This document shows positions 1 through 9,619 of a stretch of 64,000 nucleotides of DNA, in pieces (positions within the stretch are counted from its first letter, which is position 1; each line of letters begins with the position of its first letter). Source of the stretch: Sanguibacter antarcticus (GTDB lineage: Bacteria; Actinomycetota; Actinomycetes; Actinomycetales; Cellulomonadaceae); contig NZ_PDJG01000001.1 of NCBI RefSeq assembly GCF_002564005.1, forward strand, positions 1,302,001-1,366,000. The letters run 5' to 3'. The position numbers and the translations under genes were made by a program. The notes under the pieces were generated by a model. That model saw only the letters and a program-made list of their open reading frames with translations, had not been told where the DNA came from and did not search any database.

Positions 1-310
1 CGAGGTAGTCGATCCCCGAGGTCGTCGTGACGACGGACCCTTCGCTCGCCCCGATGATGTCGTCGTGCTGGAAGTAGCCGCGGTGCGTGTGGAAGGCCGC
101 ACCCGCGGCGAGCGTGATCGTGTGGAGCCGCCCGCGAGGATCGGTGAGCTGGACCCGGTCGCCCGCGCGGAACGGGCCGCGCCGCATGGCGGCGCCCGTG
201 GGGTCGACCGGTTCGCGCGAGGCCCCGTCCTCGACCTGCCCGGCAGGCAGGTGCGGTGCAGGTACGGCGTCGAGCGGGGCGGGTGGCGCGGTGTTCACAT
301 CGTCAGTCAC
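1..310 (-). CDS. trmI: tRNA (adenine-58-N1)-methyltransferase TrmI, N-terminal part, cut by the left edge
   Basis: Only the first ~100 residues are inside the window. After a variable N-terminus, the translation matches the TrmI N-terminal beta-barrel: FRAGDRVQLTDPRGR, then a HTITL stretch, FHTHRG and HDDIIGASEGSVV. TrmI makes m1A58 in the T-loop of tRNA with SAM as donor; the SAM-binding Rossmann domain lies beyond the edge. There are two in-frame GTG starts, at 310 and 298, both just after the stop of the M50 protease, so the two genes are probably co-transcribed. In actinobacteria trmI often sits next to a RecB-like nuclease and the proteasomal ATPase gene, which agrees with the next genes here. 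The family call is firm; the start is uncertain. Confidence 0.85.
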   Translation of the reverse strand, partial: MTDDVNTAPPAPLDAVPAPHLPAGQVEDGASREPVDPTGAAMRRGPFRAGDRVQLTDPRGRLHTITLAAGAAFHTHRGYFQHDDIIGASEGSVVTTTSGIDYL

Positions 311-316
311 AACGGG

Positions 317-1438
317 TCAGTCTAGGTGCATCGCTCGCGCGACGTCCGTCACGGACAGCAGCCCGACGACCTGGGAGCCCTGCGTCACGACGAGGACGTT
401 CGTGTGGCGAGCCGCCCGGACCACTGCTGAGTGGAGACCGATCCCGCGCAGATCGACGTCGACGATCGATCCCGGCGGGAGCCCGACACCGACCGACCAC
501 GCGGGCGTCGTCGAGGCGACGTCGGAGGGGACGCCCGCGAGCGCACCGTCGTCCACGTATCCCACAGGGTGCCCGTCCGCGGTCAGGACGCACGCGGTCA
601 GGCCTGCTCCCTGATCCGTCAGGAGCGCAGCGCGGACGTCCGCGACGGTTCCCCGCGCATCGACCGCGACGGCAGGGCGCCCCAGGACCCGCGGGTCCAA
701 GGCCTCGGCGAGCGCACGCGTCCGGCTCGCGCTCAGTGCCTGCGACGCCGCGGACCACATGAACGACCCGATGAAGGCGGCCCAGACGACCATGAGGAGG
801 TTGACGTCCTGACCGCGCAGGGAAGGGACGGCGATCGCCGCGACGACGACCAGGACGGCGATGACCCGGCCCGTCCAGGCAGCGACGGTCGTGCCGGCGA
901 ACCGAGACCCGGTCGCGCCCCACACGACGGCCTCGACGACCTGGCCGCCGTCGAGCGGAAGCCCTGGCAGAAGGTTGAACACCCCGACGGCTGCGTTCGC
1001 GTAGGCGGTCACGTACAGCAGCAGCGCGACGAGCCCGGAACCGTCCTGAGCCGTGTAGCCCCACCACGCCACGAGCGCGATCGAGAGGTTCGTCAACGGA
1101 CCCACGACAGCGACGAGCCCGCTCGTGAACGGGGTCGAGCCCGTGTCCGTGAACGCCGTGTGCCCACCCCAGAGCGTGAGCGCCAGCTCCCGGACCTGCA
1201 TACCCCGTGCTCGCGCGACGAGCGCGTGCGCCAGCTCGTGGAGGAAGACGGAGACCATGAGCAGCGCGACGACGACGAACGCACCGACGAGCGCCATCGA
1301 GCCGAGCGACGGCGCCATCGAGCGCACGGTCGGCAGGAACAGGACGGTGAGGACCGCCACCATGACGAGCGCCGACGGCTGGAGGACCACCGGTGCTCCA
1401 GCGACGCGTCCGACGACCCACCTCGTGCGTTTGTCCAC
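317..1438 (-). CDS. Site-2 protease family (M50) membrane metalloprotease with CBS-like C-terminus
   Basis: An integral membrane zinc protease, about 373 residues from a GTG start at 1438. The zinc site HELAH is at residues 67-71 inside a transmembrane helix, and the second family motif, NLLPGLPLDGG, is near 155-165 (metal-ligand Asp at about 163). Several hydrophobic segments span residues 20-220. The last ~120 residues look like a pair of CBS domains, usual in the SpoIVFB-like group of M50 proteases, where they may sense adenine nucleotides. A longer reading from 1522 would run into the promoter region of the divergent nuclease gene, so the GTG is preferred. It lies 7-19 nt before trmI, and the substrate is unknown. 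Confidence 0.85.
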   Translation of the reverse strand: MDKRTRWVVGRVAGAPVVLQPSALVMVAVLTVLFLPTVRSMAPSLGSMALVGAFVVVALLMVSVFLHELAHALVARARGMQVRELALTLWGGHTAFTDTGSTPFTSGLVAVVGPLTNLSIALVAWWGYTAQDGSGLVALLLYVTAYANAAVGVFNLLPGLPLDGGQVVEAVVWGATGSRFAGTTVAAWTGRVIAVLVVVAAIAVPSLRGQDVNLLMVVWAAFIGSFMWSAASQALSASRTRALAEALDPRVLGRPAVAVDARGTVADVRAALLTDQGAGLTACVLTADGHPVGYVDDGALAGVPSDVASTTPAWSVGVGLPPGSIVDVDLRGIGLHSAVVRAARHTNVLVVTQGSQVVGLLSVTDVARAMHLD

Positions 1439-1491
1439 AGCCGCCACCCTACGGTGCCCGGGCTGTGGGCGGCACACCCTACGCTCGAGCC

Positions 1492-2397
1492 ATGCCCGCC
1501 TCATCGTCTGACGCCACCGCACCCGCTCCCCCGCAGTCCGACGTCCCGCTGCCCGTTCCCGTCCGCAGGCCGGGTCTCTCGCCCTCCCGCGCCAACGACT
1601 TCACACAGTGCCCGCTCCTGTTCCGGTTCCGTGTCGTCGACAAGCTGCCCGAGCCACCGAGCACGGCTGCGGTGCGCGGCACGCTGGTCCACTCGGTCCT
1701 CGAGCGTCTCTACGACGCGCCGCTCGGCGAGCGTACGGTCGCCCACGCCCAGGGGCTGCTCCCCGGAGAGTGGTCGCGCCTGCAGGAAGCACGGCCCGAG
1801 TACGGAGAGCTCTTCGCGTCGACGGAGGAGTCGTCCGCGTGGCTCGCGAGCGCGGGGAAGCTCGTCGCCACCTACTTCACCTTGGAGGACCCGACGCGCC
1901 TCGAGCCGGAGGGGCGCGAGCTGTTCGTCGAGTCGCAGCTCGACGGCGGTCCGCTGCTGCGCGGGATCATCGACAGGATCGACGTGGCGCCCGACGGTGC
2001 GGTGCGGGTCGTGGACTACAAGTCGGGGAAGTCTCCGCGGGCAGGGTATGAGAGCTCTGCGGTCTTCCAGATGCGCTTCTACGGGCTCGTCGTGTGGCGC
2101 GAGCGCGGGACCGTGCCGAAGATGCTCCAGCTGGTCTATCTCGGCGACGGCAAGGTCTTGCGCAACGAACCGACCGAGGACGAGCTCGTCGCGACCGAGA
2201 CCCGGGTGCGTGCGCTGTGGTCGAGCATCGAGCAGGCGGCTCGCTCCGGCGAGTGGCGCCCCCGTCGCACCCCGCTGTGCGGGTGGTGCGCCCATCAGAG
2301 CATCTGCCCCGAGTTCGGAGGCACCAGCCCGGCTGTGGACCCCGACGCCGTCGAGCGTGCGCTCGGGGTCAGGCCTGCGCAGGCAGCAGGTCGATGA
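1492..2397 (+). CDS. RecB-family PD-(D/E)XK exonuclease with a probable Fe-S cluster
   Basis: A 301-residue nuclease of the Cas4/RecB type. The catalytic core is visible as GIIDRIDV (Asp at about 161 and 164) followed by VVDYKSGK (Asp175, Lys177). One cysteine near residue 40 (FTQCPLLF) and three near the C-terminus (C263, C266, C272, spacing Cx2Cx5C) fit the four-cysteine 4Fe-4S staple of AddB/Cas4-like nucleases. It is divergent from the M50 gene, and its 3' end overlaps the convergent HAD gene by 29 nt. Such single-domain RecB proteins are conserved beside trmI in actinobacteria. No helicase domain is present. The exact repair role is not known. Confidence 0.85.
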   Translation: MPASSSDATAPAPPQSDVPLPVPVRRPGLSPSRANDFTQCPLLFRFRVVDKLPEPPSTAAVRGTLVHSVLERLYDAPLGERTVAHAQGLLPGEWSRLQEARPEYGELFASTEESSAWLASAGKLVATYFTLEDPTRLEPEGRELFVESQLDGGPLLRGIIDRIDVAPDGAVRVVDYKSGKSPRAGYESSAVFQMRFYGLVVWRERGTVPKMLQLVYLGDGKVLRNEPTEDELVATETRVRALWSSIEQAARSGEWRPRRTPLCGWCAHQSICPEFGGTSPAVDPDAVERALGVRPAQAAGR

Positions 2398-3151
2398 CCT
2401 CTCCCCGCACCACACGGTCGACGAGGTCAGGTGTGAAGTCGTGCAACGACGAGAGCCTGCTGAGCCGCGACGAGACGGGGAGCGGGACCATGACCTCGAC
2501 GCCGACGGCGACGGCTCCGCACGCGAGCGCGGAGCCGACACCGGCCGGTGAGTCCTCGACGACGAGGCACTCCTCGATGGGGACCCCGAGCAGCTCCGCG
2601 GCCCGGAGGTACGGCTCAGGGTGCGGCTTGCCGTGCGTCACCTCGTCACCAGCGACCACGGCAGCGAAGGTGCCGGCGGGAGCCCGGGCGACGAACGAGT
2701 CCGCGAGGGACCGGTAGGACATCGTGACGAGCGCGCACGGGACGTCGTTCGCGCGCAACCAGGCGAGAGCCTCGGCCGCGCCCGGCTGCCAGGGCACGGC
2801 TCCTGCGACCTGCGCCGCCACCCGCGTGATGAGGAACGTGATGATCTCCTCGACCGACAGGTCGACTCCGTGCGCCTGGAGGATCAGTGCCGACGACCCG
2901 AGCGGGTTGCCGACCAGGCTGAGCGCGTCGTCGTGCGTCCACGAGCCGCCCCGCGACCGGACGAGCTCGTACTCGGCCGCCATCCAGTAGGGCTCAGAGT
3001 CGATGAGCGTGCCGTCCAGGTCCCACAGGACCGCGCGCGGGAGTGCCAGTGCGCGGTCGGGCTGATCGACCGCCAGGACCGCGGGATCGGCGGCTCCTTG
3101 CGGTCCGGTGGCGGCTGCAGGCGCGACGGAGTCGTCGAGGTGTGAGGGCAT
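2369..3151 (-). CDS. HAD-superfamily phosphatase (phosphoglycolate phosphatase/beta-phosphoglucomutase-like)
   Basis: 260 residues with the classical HAD motifs: WDLDGTLIDSEP (nucleophile Asp44, general acid Asp46), VTMSYR as the motif II Ser/Thr loop, GKPHPEPY with the motif III lysine, and VVEDSPAGV with the motif IV acidic pair. The helical cap between motifs I and II marks it as subclass I, the group of PGP and beta-PGM enzymes. The first ~35 residues before the core are low complexity, so a later start is possible. The substrate cannot be read from the sequence. It faces the RecB gene tail to tail with a 29-nt overlap. Confidence 0.82.
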   Translation of the reverse strand: MPSHLDDSVAPAAATGPQGAADPAVLAVDQPDRALALPRAVLWDLDGTLIDSEPYWMAAEYELVRSRGGSWTHDDALSLVGNPLGSSALILQAHGVDLSVEEIITFLITRVAAQVAGAVPWQPGAAEALAWLRANDVPCALVTMSYRSLADSFVARAPAGTFAAVVAGDEVTHGKPHPEPYLRAAELLGVPIEECLVVEDSPAGVGSALACGAVAVGVEVMVPLPVSSRLSRLSSLHDFTPDLVDRVVRGEVIDLLPAQA

Positions 3152-3212
3152 CGCGCCATCGTATCGGTCTGTCCGAACAGGCGGACAGAACCCGTCGCTC
3201 TAGGCTGGTGGG

Positions 3213-4088
3213 ATGAACGCGCCACTCCCCACCCCTGAATCTCAGTCTTCGACCCCCGGCGCAGACGACCAGGACGCCATCATGCTTGCCGCGTTCGAGG
3301 GCTGGAACGACGCCGGCAGCGCGGCCAGCTCGGCGCTGCTGCACCTGAGCGACCTGTGGGACGCCGACCAGATCGACGAGCTCGACCCGGAGGACTATCA
3401 CGACTTCCAGGTGAACCGGCCGATCGTCGCGACCGATGCGGCCGGCAACCGCGAGCTGACCTGGCCCACCACGACGATCTCTGTCGCGCACGGACCGACC
3501 ACCGGGCGACGGATCGTCCTCGTCCACGGCATCGAGCCGTCCATGCGGTGGAAGAGCTATTGCACCGAGCTGCTGGAGATCGCACGCACGCTGGGGGTCT
3601 CGACGGTCGTCACGCTCGGCGCGCTCCTCGCGGACGTGCCCCACACCCGGCCGATCCCTGTCACCATCACGTCAGACGATCCCGCCGTCCAGTCGTTGCT
3701 CGAGGTCGAAGGCAGCACCTACGAAGGCCCGACCGGCATCGTCGGTGTCCTGCACCAGGCTGCGCAGACGTCCGGGTTCCACTCGCTGTCGGTCTGGGCG
3801 GCCGTCCCGCACTACGTGGCGCACCCGCCCTCGCCCAAGGCGACGGTCTCGATCCTCACCCGGCTCGAGGCGTTCCTCGGCGAGACGATCCCGCTCGGCG
3901 ACCTCACAGAAGACGCCGAGGCATGGCAGCACGGGGTCGACGAGCTCGCCGCGGAGGACACCGAGATCGCCGAGTACGTCGAGCAGCTGGAGCAGGCCAA
4001 AGACACGGTGGAGCTGCCGGAAGCGAGCGGCGAAGCCATCGCTCGCGAGTTCGAGCAGTACCTCAGGCGCCGCGACAAGGGGTCATGA
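3213..4088 (+). CDS. PAC2 family protein
   Basis: A 291-residue protein of the PAC2 (proteasome assembly chaperone 2) superfamily, with AFEGWNDAGSAAS at the start, VLVHGIEPSMRWK in the middle and a GxTGIVGVLH segment. Actinobacterial PAC2 proteins are widespread and lie near Pup-proteasome loci; the family resembles the eukaryotic proteasome assembly chaperone, but a direct role in bacterial 20S assembly has not been shown. Here trmI lies 3 kb away, consistent with that neighbourhood. The C-terminal third is rich in acidic and helical residues, probably a helical extension. Confidence 0.82.
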   Translation: MNAPLPTPESQSSTPGADDQDAIMLAAFEGWNDAGSAASSALLHLSDLWDADQIDELDPEDYHDFQVNRPIVATDAAGNRELTWPTTTISVAHGPTTGRRIVLVHGIEPSMRWKSYCTELLEIARTLGVSTVVTLGALLADVPHTRPIPVTITSDDPAVQSLLEVEGSTYEGPTGIVGVLHQAAQTSGFHSLSVWAAVPHYVAHPPSPKATVSILTRLEAFLGETIPLGDLTEDAEAWQHGVDELAAEDTEIAEYVEQLEQAKDTVELPEASGEAIAREFEQYLRRRDKGS

Positions 4089-4154
4089 CGGCCGGCGTGC
4101 GCGGCCTCGTCCCGTCGGTTCTTGTCCGGGCTGGCGGGCGGTGGCTCGCACCCG

Positions 4155-5432
4155 CTAGAGCCGCACCCCGAGCAGAGCGTTGACGGCGCGGGCGACGACC
4201 CCAGGAGCGCCGACGAATGCCTCGGACTCGCCCGCCAGGGAGCGCTCAGCCCACGCGTCGACCGCGGCGAGCGCGGCAGGTGCGTCGAGGTCGTTCGCGA
4301 GGGCGGCGCGGATCGCTGCGAGCGTCGGCATCGCGTCGGGACCACCGTTCCCTGAGACGGCGGAACGCCACGTCTCGAACCGGCGCGCTCCCCCCGTGAG
4401 ATCGGCGTCGGTCCACTCCCAGTCGCTGCGGTAGTGGTGCGCGAGCAGCGCGAGCCGGATCGCCATCGGTTCGACGCCGTCGGCACGCAACCGCGAGACG
4501 AAGACGAGGTTTCCGCGGGACTTGCTCATCTTCTCGCCCTCGTAGGCGACGAGACCCGCGTGGACGTGGGTCGTCGCGCCGACGCCGTGGGTGTCGCCGT
4601 CACCCAGGAGGCGGGCGTGCGAGGTGCTCATCTCGTGGTGCGGGAACTGCAGGTCAGAGCCTCCACCTTGGACGTCGAACGGGAGCCCGAGCGCTCCCCG
4701 GGCGATGACGGCGCACTCGATGTGCCATCCCGGACGGCCGGTCCCGAGAGACCCTCCGTCCCAGGTGGGCTCACCGATGCGTTCGCGGCGCCACAGGAGA
4801 GGGTCGAGCGCATGGTGCTTTCCCGGACGGTCGGGGTCGCCGCCACGCTCCCGGAAGAGGTCGACCATCGTCGCGTCGTCGTGGTGTGCGACCGTCCCGA
4901 AGGACGGGTCAGCCGTGACGTCCGCGTAGACGTCGCCCAGCTCGGGCGAGGTGCCACCCGCACCGGGCTCGAGCGGCACCCGGTACGCGGCCCCCTGGTC
5001 GATGAGGGCTTCGACTGCGCGCGCGACCGGCTCGACGGTCTCAACCGCACCGAGATAGACGTCGGGCGGGACGACGCCGAGCGCTGCCATGTCTTCGGCG
5101 AAGAGGGCGGTCTGGTCGACCGCCAGGTCCCGCCAGTCGATCCCGAGACTCGTGGCACGTTCGAGGAGCGGGTCGTCGACGTCCGTGACGTTGGAGGCGT
5201 AGGTCACGGCGAGACCGGCGTCGCGCCAGGCGCGGCCGAGGAGGTCGAACGCGACGTAGGTGGCGGCGTGGCCGAGGTGGGTCGCGTCGTACGGCGTGAT
5301 CCCGCAGACGTAGAGCGTCGCTCGAGGTCCCGGAGCAGCGACGACGAGGCGGCCCGTCGAGCTGTCGTAGACGTGGACGCTGTCACCGCGACCGGGGAGA
5401 ACAGGGATCTGAGGAGCGGGCCAGGTGAGCAC
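4155..5432 (-). CDS. mshC: L-cysteine:1D-myo-inositol 2-amino-2-deoxy-alpha-D-glucopyranoside ligase MshC
   Basis: MshC joins cysteine to GlcN-Ins with ATP, the third dedicated step of mycothiol synthesis, and is a paralogue of cysteinyl-tRNA synthetase. The 425-residue protein has [14 protein letters not shown] (Cys43 and the HIGH-type signature near 52-55), WHIECAVIA with Cys240, the [12 protein letters not shown] metal-site segment, and KMSKSRGN at about 301-308. The length fits MshC rather than CysS, as the tRNA anticodon-binding extension is absent. It is on the minus strand downstream of uppP, with a strong hairpin between them, so it probably has its own promoter. Confidence 0.95.
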   Translation of the reverse strand: MLTWPAPQIPVLPGRGDSVHVYDSSTGRLVVAAPGPRATLYVCGITPYDATHLGHAATYVAFDLLGRAWRDAGLAVTYASNVTDVDDPLLERATSLGIDWRDLAVDQTALFAEDMAALGVVPPDVYLGAVETVEPVARAVEALIDQGAAYRVPLEPGAGGTSPELGDVYADVTADPSFGTVAHHDDATMVDLFRERGGDPDRPGKHHALDPLLWRRERIGEPTWDGGSLGTGRPGWHIECAVIARGALGLPFDVQGGGSDLQFPHHEMSTSHARLLGDGDTHGVGATTHVHAGLVAYEGEKMSKSRGNLVFVSRLRADGVEPMAIRLALLAHHYRSDWEWTDADLTGGARRFETWRSAVSGNGGPDAMPTLAAIRAALANDLDAPAALAAVDAWAERSLAGESEAFVGAPGVVARAVNALLGVRL

Positions 5433-5455
5433 CCACCAAGACTAGCCGCGATCTG

Positions 5456-5490
5456 GTCGGGACCGGGCGCCGTCGGCGCCCGGTCCCGAC
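5456..5490 (-). terminator. Perfect 16-bp hairpin between uppP and mshC
   Basis: GTCGGGACCGGGCGCC at 5456-5471 pairs perfectly with 5475-5490 across a 3-nt loop. It starts 18 nt past the uppP stop codon. There is no T tract on the minus strand, which is common for actinobacterial intrinsic terminators. Confidence 0.8.
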
Positions 5491-5507
5491 CACGGTTCGA
5501 ACGACGG

Positions 5508-6401
5508 TCAGACGCCGCCCTCGGGCGTGAGCACCCCGAGGAGCAGGAGCAGCACGACGACGATCGCCAGACCGATGCGATACCGCACGAACGGCGTGTA
5601 GCTGAAGGTCGAGACGATCTTGAGGAAGACGATGATCACGAGGTACCCGACGACGAACGCCACGAGCGTCGCGATGAACGTCGCACCCCCGCTCGGCATC
5701 CCCTCAGCACCGATCTCGCCGGCAGAGGTGGCGAGCTTGTAGAAGCCGGAACCGAGGACGGCGGGGATCGCGAGGAAGAACGAGTACCGTGCCGCGGCCT
5801 CACGGGTGTAGCCCATGAGGAGTCCAGCTGTGATCGTTCCGCCGGAGCGCGAGACGCCCGGGATGAGCGCAGCGGCCTGGGCGAGGCCGAAGAACACCGC
5901 GTGGCGCGGGTTGAGCGCCTCGAGCGGCTCCCTCTTCGTGCCGACCTTGTCTGCCCAGCCGAGCAGCAGACCGAACCCGGCGAGCATGAGTGCAGTGAGG
6001 TAGAGGTTCCGGAACGAGGTCTCGATGGAGTCTTGCAGGAGGAGTCCGAGGATGACGATCGGGATGCTTCCGAGCCCGATGTACCAGCCCATCAGCGCAT
6101 CGTGGTCGCCTTCACCCATGCGCTCGCGCCACGTCGGCCCGTGGTCGCCTCGCAAGGCTTTCCACCATGCCACGCAGATACGAGCGAGGTCCCTCCTGAA
6201 ATAGAGCAGCACGGCGCACTCCGTGCCGATCTGGGTGATCGCAGTGAACGCAGCACCTGGGTCCGAGGACCCGATGAGCTCACCGATGATGCGCAGGTGC
6301 GCGCTGGACGAGACGGGGAGGAACTCAGTGAGTCCCTGGACCAGTCCGAGGAAGATGGCTTCGAACGCGTTCACGCTGAGACACGTTACAGGCTGGGACA
6401 T
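5508..6401 (-). CDS. uppP: Undecaprenyl-diphosphatase UppP (BacA family)
   Basis: An integral membrane phosphatase that recycles undecaprenyl pyrophosphate to the monophosphate carrier for peptidoglycan synthesis; the family is linked to bacitracin tolerance. The N-terminus has the signature [22 protein letters not shown] (read from about residue 14 onward), and [10 protein letters not shown] is the second catalytic motif. Several transmembrane segments follow. ATG at 6401 gives 297 residues; a GTG at 6374 gives a length nearer the family norm and is also possible. It is divergent from the aldo/keto reductase, with only about 23 nt between starts, so the two promoters must overlap the genes. 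Confidence 0.92.
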   Translation of the reverse strand: MSQPVTCLSVNAFEAIFLGLVQGLTEFLPVSSSAHLRIIGELIGSSDPGAAFTAITQIGTECAVLLYFRRDLARICVAWWKALRGDHGPTWRERMGEGDHDALMGWYIGLGSIPIVILGLLLQDSIETSFRNLYLTALMLAGFGLLLGWADKVGTKREPLEALNPRHAVFFGLAQAAALIPGVSRSGGTITAGLLMGYTREAAARYSFFLAIPAVLGSGFYKLATSAGEIGAEGMPSGGATFIATLVAFVVGYLVIIVFLKIVSTFSYTPFVRYRIGLAIVVVLLLLLGVLTPEGGV

Positions 6402-6424
6402 GCCCGACAAGTACGCTGCCCCCC

Positions 6425-7393
6425 ATGGAACAACGCCGCGTAGGTCGAACAGGTCTGCACGTCTCGCTGCTGGGGCTCGGGACGATGTCCTGGGGGCTCG
6501 ACACCGATGCACAAGACGCGGGAGAACAGCTGCGAGACTTCTGCGAGGCGGGAGGGACGTTCGTCGACACCGCGGCGTCCTACTCCTCCGGTGCGAGCGA
6601 GGAGATCATCGGTACTCTGCTCGGCGCGGTGGTCGGGCGCGACGAGGTCGTGCTGTGCACGAAGGGCGGGATCCGCGCGACCCCGTCCGGGCGTGTCGTC
6701 GATGCGTCTCGGGGCGGGCTCATCGGCTCGCTCGACGCCTCGCTCAAGCGGCTGGGCACCGACCACGTGGATCTCTACCTCGTCCAGGCCCCAGACCCCC
6801 ACACGCCCCTCGAAGAGACCGTGTCGGCGATGCGTCACATCGTGACGAGCGGTCGCGCCCGGTACGTCGGGCTGTCCAACCACACGGCATGGCAGACCGG
6901 CTTCGCCGCAGCGATGCTCCCGGCCCACGGCGATGCCGAGCTCGCAGCCGTCGAGGTCGAGCACTCGCTCCTCGAGCGCGCGATCGAGCGCGACGTCGTG
7001 CCTGCCGTCGAGGCGCTGGGGACCGGGCTCGTCGCGTGGTCGGCGCTCGGCCGAGGCGTGCTCACCGGCAAGTACCGGCGCTCGCTCCCGGCAGACTCCC
7101 GCGGCGCGTCACGACACCTCGCCGGTTTCGTCGAGCCGTACCTCGACGATCGTGCCTCGTCGATCGTCGACGCCGTGTGCACCGCGGCGCACGGCCTCGG
7201 TCGAGCGCCGCTCGAGGTCGCGCTCGCGTGGGTGCTCGAACGACCGTACGTCGCGTGCGCTCTCGTCGGCGCGCGCACGCCGGCCCAGCTGCGGGAGGCG
7301 CTCAGCGCGCTCGACCTCGACCTGCCGCATGCTGTGGCGACGGCGCTCGACGACGTCAGCTCGCTCGACTCCGAGGCCTCGCCGGGAACCTGA
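6425..7393 (+). CDS. Aldo/keto reductase
   Basis: A 322-residue NADPH-dependent oxidoreductase of the AKR superfamily, with a TIM barrel. GLGTMSWG at the start, [18 protein letters not shown] with the catalytic Asp/Tyr, then VLCTKGG with the catalytic lysine, [12 protein letters not shown] with the catalytic His region, and the NADP-binding C-terminal [12 protein letters not shown]. It resembles YajO/Tas-like members. Substrate is unknown. Its ATG is preceded closely by the divergent uppP start. Confidence 0.9.
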   Translation: MEQRRVGRTGLHVSLLGLGTMSWGLDTDAQDAGEQLRDFCEAGGTFVDTAASYSSGASEEIIGTLLGAVVGRDEVVLCTKGGIRATPSGRVVDASRGGLIGSLDASLKRLGTDHVDLYLVQAPDPHTPLEETVSAMRHIVTSGRARYVGLSNHTAWQTGFAAAMLPAHGDAELAAVEVEHSLLERAIERDVVPAVEALGTGLVAWSALGRGVLTGKYRRSLPADSRGASRHLAGFVEPYLDDRASSIVDAVCTAAHGLGRAPLEVALAWVLERPYVACALVGARTPAQLREALSALDLDLPHAVATALDDVSSLDSEASPGT

Positions 7394-7442
7394 GCACGCT
7401 CAGGCTGAGCGGTCCGGCAGGGGCGCAGTCCCCCGCAGCGCC

Positions 7443-7766
7443 TCAGCCTTCGTCGTGCTCGTCATCGTCGTCGTCCTCATCATCCTGGTCATCATCGAGG
7501 TCGTCGCCGTCGTCGTCGTCGTCGTCCGAATCATCGTCGTCGTCGTCATCGTCGTCGTCCGAGTCGTCGTCCGCGAGGTAGAACGGCGTCGCCTCGTGGT
7601 GGACCTCTTCGAGCGCGGTGTCATAGACGTCGAACGCGTCCGCGAGCACGTAGTAGAAGTCGTCGACAGCCGGGTCGTCGGCGCCTCGACGGTTGACGAT
7701 TGCTGAGTAGTGCGCCTCGAGAGCTGCGACGAGGCGATCGAGTGCTGCGCGTGGGTCGACGGTCAT
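7443..7766 (-). CDS. Small protein with a 40-residue Asp-rich tail
   Basis: 107 residues. Residues 1-65 form a plausible helical domain (DPRAALDRLVAALEAHY, then AVDDFYYVLADAFDVYDTALEE); the rest is almost only aspartate with a few Ser, Gly and Glu. The tail is encoded by a run of GAC/GAT codons, visible on the plus strand as GTC/ATC repeats, so it is a low-complexity tract that may vary in length. Related actinobacterial proteins are sometimes labelled 'primosomal protein', a name I would not rely on. The tail suggests DNA mimicry or binding to basic partners or metal, but that is inference. Confidence 0.7.
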   Translation of the reverse strand: MTVDPRAALDRLVAALEAHYSAIVNRRGADDPAVDDFYYVLADAFDVYDTALEEVHHEATPFYLADDDSDDDDDDDDDDSDDDDDDGDDLDDDQDDEDDDDDEHDEG

Positions 7767-7960
7767 ACCCCTGACGTTAGCGCCGACTGACGACGATTGG
7801 CACCGGATACCCCTATGAGTTCCCTGCAGCCCTCGAGAACGGGGTGAAACTGCTGCTCACAGCGTCGCAGGAGAATGTCGCAGCGACCTGATACCTTCGG
7901 TCGACACGTTCAGCCCGGTGCCGCTCAGAGGCGCTGGACCGTCACTCGAAGGTGGTGGGC

Positions 7961-8203
7961 ATGACCGACACCGACCGCACCGTCCACCAGGACCGCGAAG
8001 GGCACTGGTCTGCAGAGGGTCGCCAGTACGAGTACCGCGTCGTAGCCGTGCCGCGCCACGCATCGCGCTCACAGACCCGTCAGCTCCTCACCGAGGAGGC
8101 CGAGTACGGGCGGTGGGAGCTCGCGCGCTCAGCCCTGTACATCGGCGGTGAGCGGCGCGTGTGGCTGCGGCGCAAGATCATCCGCGTGCGCAGCACGCTC
8201 TAG
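7961..8203 (+). CDS. DUF5703 family small protein
   Basis: 80 residues from ATG 7961, which has AAGGTGG just upstream as ribosome binding site. The segments YEYRVVAVPRHASRS, LLTEEAEYGRWELAR and VWLRRKIIRV are typical of DUF5703, a short conserved actinobacterial family of unknown function. Predicted to be a small alpha/beta cytosolic protein. It converges on the M20 peptidase gene with a 16-nt gap. Confidence 0.8.
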   Translation: MTDTDRTVHQDREGHWSAEGRQYEYRVVAVPRHASRSQTRQLLTEEAEYGRWELARSALYIGGERRVWLRRKIIRVRSTL

Positions 8204-8219
8204 CCACGGCACGCTCTGG

Positions 8220-9596
8220 CTAGCAGTCGCGCAGCAGACGGTCGAGGACACGCACGCCGAACTTCAGGGAGTCGACAGGTACGCGCTCGTCGATGCCGTG
8301 GAACATACCGGGGAAGTCGAGGTCGGCAGGCAGCTGCAAGGGGGCGAACCCGTATCCGGTGATGCCCAGGCGAGCGAGCGACTTGTTGTCCGTCCCGGCT
8401 GACAGCGCATAGGGCAGGACCGTGGCGTCGCGGTCCTCGGCGAGCACGGCGCTGACCATCGAGTCGACGAGGTGCCCGCTGAACGGTGCCTCGAGAGCGA
8501 TGTCTTCGTGGATGGGTTCGATCCGGACCTTGTCGCCGGCGAGGCGGCGCAGCGTCGCCATGCCGGTCGTCGTGTGACCGGCGAGGAAGCGCACGTCGAT
8601 CGTCGCTTCCGCCCGCCCGGGGATGACGTTCGCCTTGTAGCCGGCCGACAGCTGGGTGGGGTTCGCGGTGTTGCGGATCGTCGCGCCGACGAAGCGGGAC
8701 GCCGGTCCGAGCGCATCGATGAGCCGGTCGACGCCTGCTGGGTCCTTCGGGTCGTAGGCGAGTCCGGTGAGGTCCGAGACGCCCCGCAGGAGAGCGTCGA
8801 CCGTCGGCGTCACGACCATGGGCCACTCGTGCTGCCCGATCCGGGCGATCGCGGCAGCCAGGTGAGTCACCGCGTTGTCGTGCGCCACCTGCGAGCCGTG
8901 ACCGGCCCGTCCGTCGGCGACGAGACGAAGCCACCCGAGGCCCTTCTCGGCGGTCTGCAAGAGGTATGCCCGGTGCCCGTTGATCTCGACGGAGAAGCCG
9001 CCGACCTCGCTGACGGCTTCCGTCGCGCCCTCGAAGAGCTCAGGGCGGTGGTCGACCGCGTACCGTGCGCCGTAGGTGCCGCCGGCCTCCTCGTCGGCGA
9101 AGAACGCGACGACGACGTCCCGTGCAGGCTTGCGACCCTCCCGGACCATCTGCCGGACGACCGCGAGGATCATCGCGTCCATGTCCTTCATGTCGACGGC
9201 GCCGCGCCCCCACAGGAGGCCGTCGATCTCTTCGCCGGCGAACGGGTCGACAGCCCAGTCGGCGGCCTGCGCCGGCACCACGTCGAGGTGCCCGTGCAGG
9301 ACGAGGGCGGGGCGGCTCGGGTCCTGGCCCGGGATCCGCACGACGACGTTGGCGCGCCCGGGCGACGACTCGAAGAGCTCCGGGTCGAGACCGACCTCCT
9401 GGAGGAGCCCCATGACGTACTCCGCCGCGGCCCGCTCCCCCGGCCCCTCGTTGTCGCCGTAGTTCGACGTGTCGATGCGCAACAGGTCTCGGCAGATCCG
9501 CACCACCTCGTCCTGCGCCGTCAGGACCGGTGCAGCGGCCTGCTGGACGGTGTCGGGGTGAGCGGTACGCGAGGACCTGTCGGAGGCAGACGTCAT
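8220..9596 (-). CDS. M20/M25/M40 family metallopeptidase (dipeptidase-like)
   Basis: 458 residues. The di-zinc site is clear: LVLHGHLDVVPA with the first His and Asp, GRGAVDMKDMD with the bridging Asp, DEEAGGTYGARY with the catalytic Glu pair, then EVGGFSV and a C-terminal His in the final catalytic segment. The inserted dimerisation domain lies in the middle third. Members hydrolyse peptides or N-acylated amino acids; the closest functional label is a cytosolic dipeptidase. No signal peptide. It lies 23 nt downstream of the M3 oligopeptidase stop region on the opposite side, so both peptidases may act in peptide turnover. Confidence 0.88.
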   Translation of the reverse strand: MTSASDRSSRTAHPDTVQQAAAPVLTAQDEVVRICRDLLRIDTSNYGDNEGPGERAAAEYVMGLLQEVGLDPELFESSPGRANVVVRIPGQDPSRPALVLHGHLDVVPAQAADWAVDPFAGEEIDGLLWGRGAVDMKDMDAMILAVVRQMVREGRKPARDVVVAFFADEEAGGTYGARYAVDHRPELFEGATEAVSEVGGFSVEINGHRAYLLQTAEKGLGWLRLVADGRAGHGSQVAHDNAVTHLAAAIARIGQHEWPMVVTPTVDALLRGVSDLTGLAYDPKDPAGVDRLIDALGPASRFVGATIRNTANPTQLSAGYKANVIPGRAEATIDVRFLAGHTTTGMATLRRLAGDKVRIEPIHEDIALEAPFSGHLVDSMVSAVLAEDRDATVLPYALSAGTDNKSLARLGITGYGFAPLQLPADLDFPGMFHGIDERVPVDSLKFGVRVLDRLLRDC

Positions 9597-9619
9597 GCCC
9601 TCACGCTACCGCGTGGGGC

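Noticed and set aside
7440..7570. Repeated GTC/ATC units that look like a short repeat array
   Set aside because: They are the reverse of GAC/GAT codons for the Asp tail; no spacer structure, so no CRISPR.
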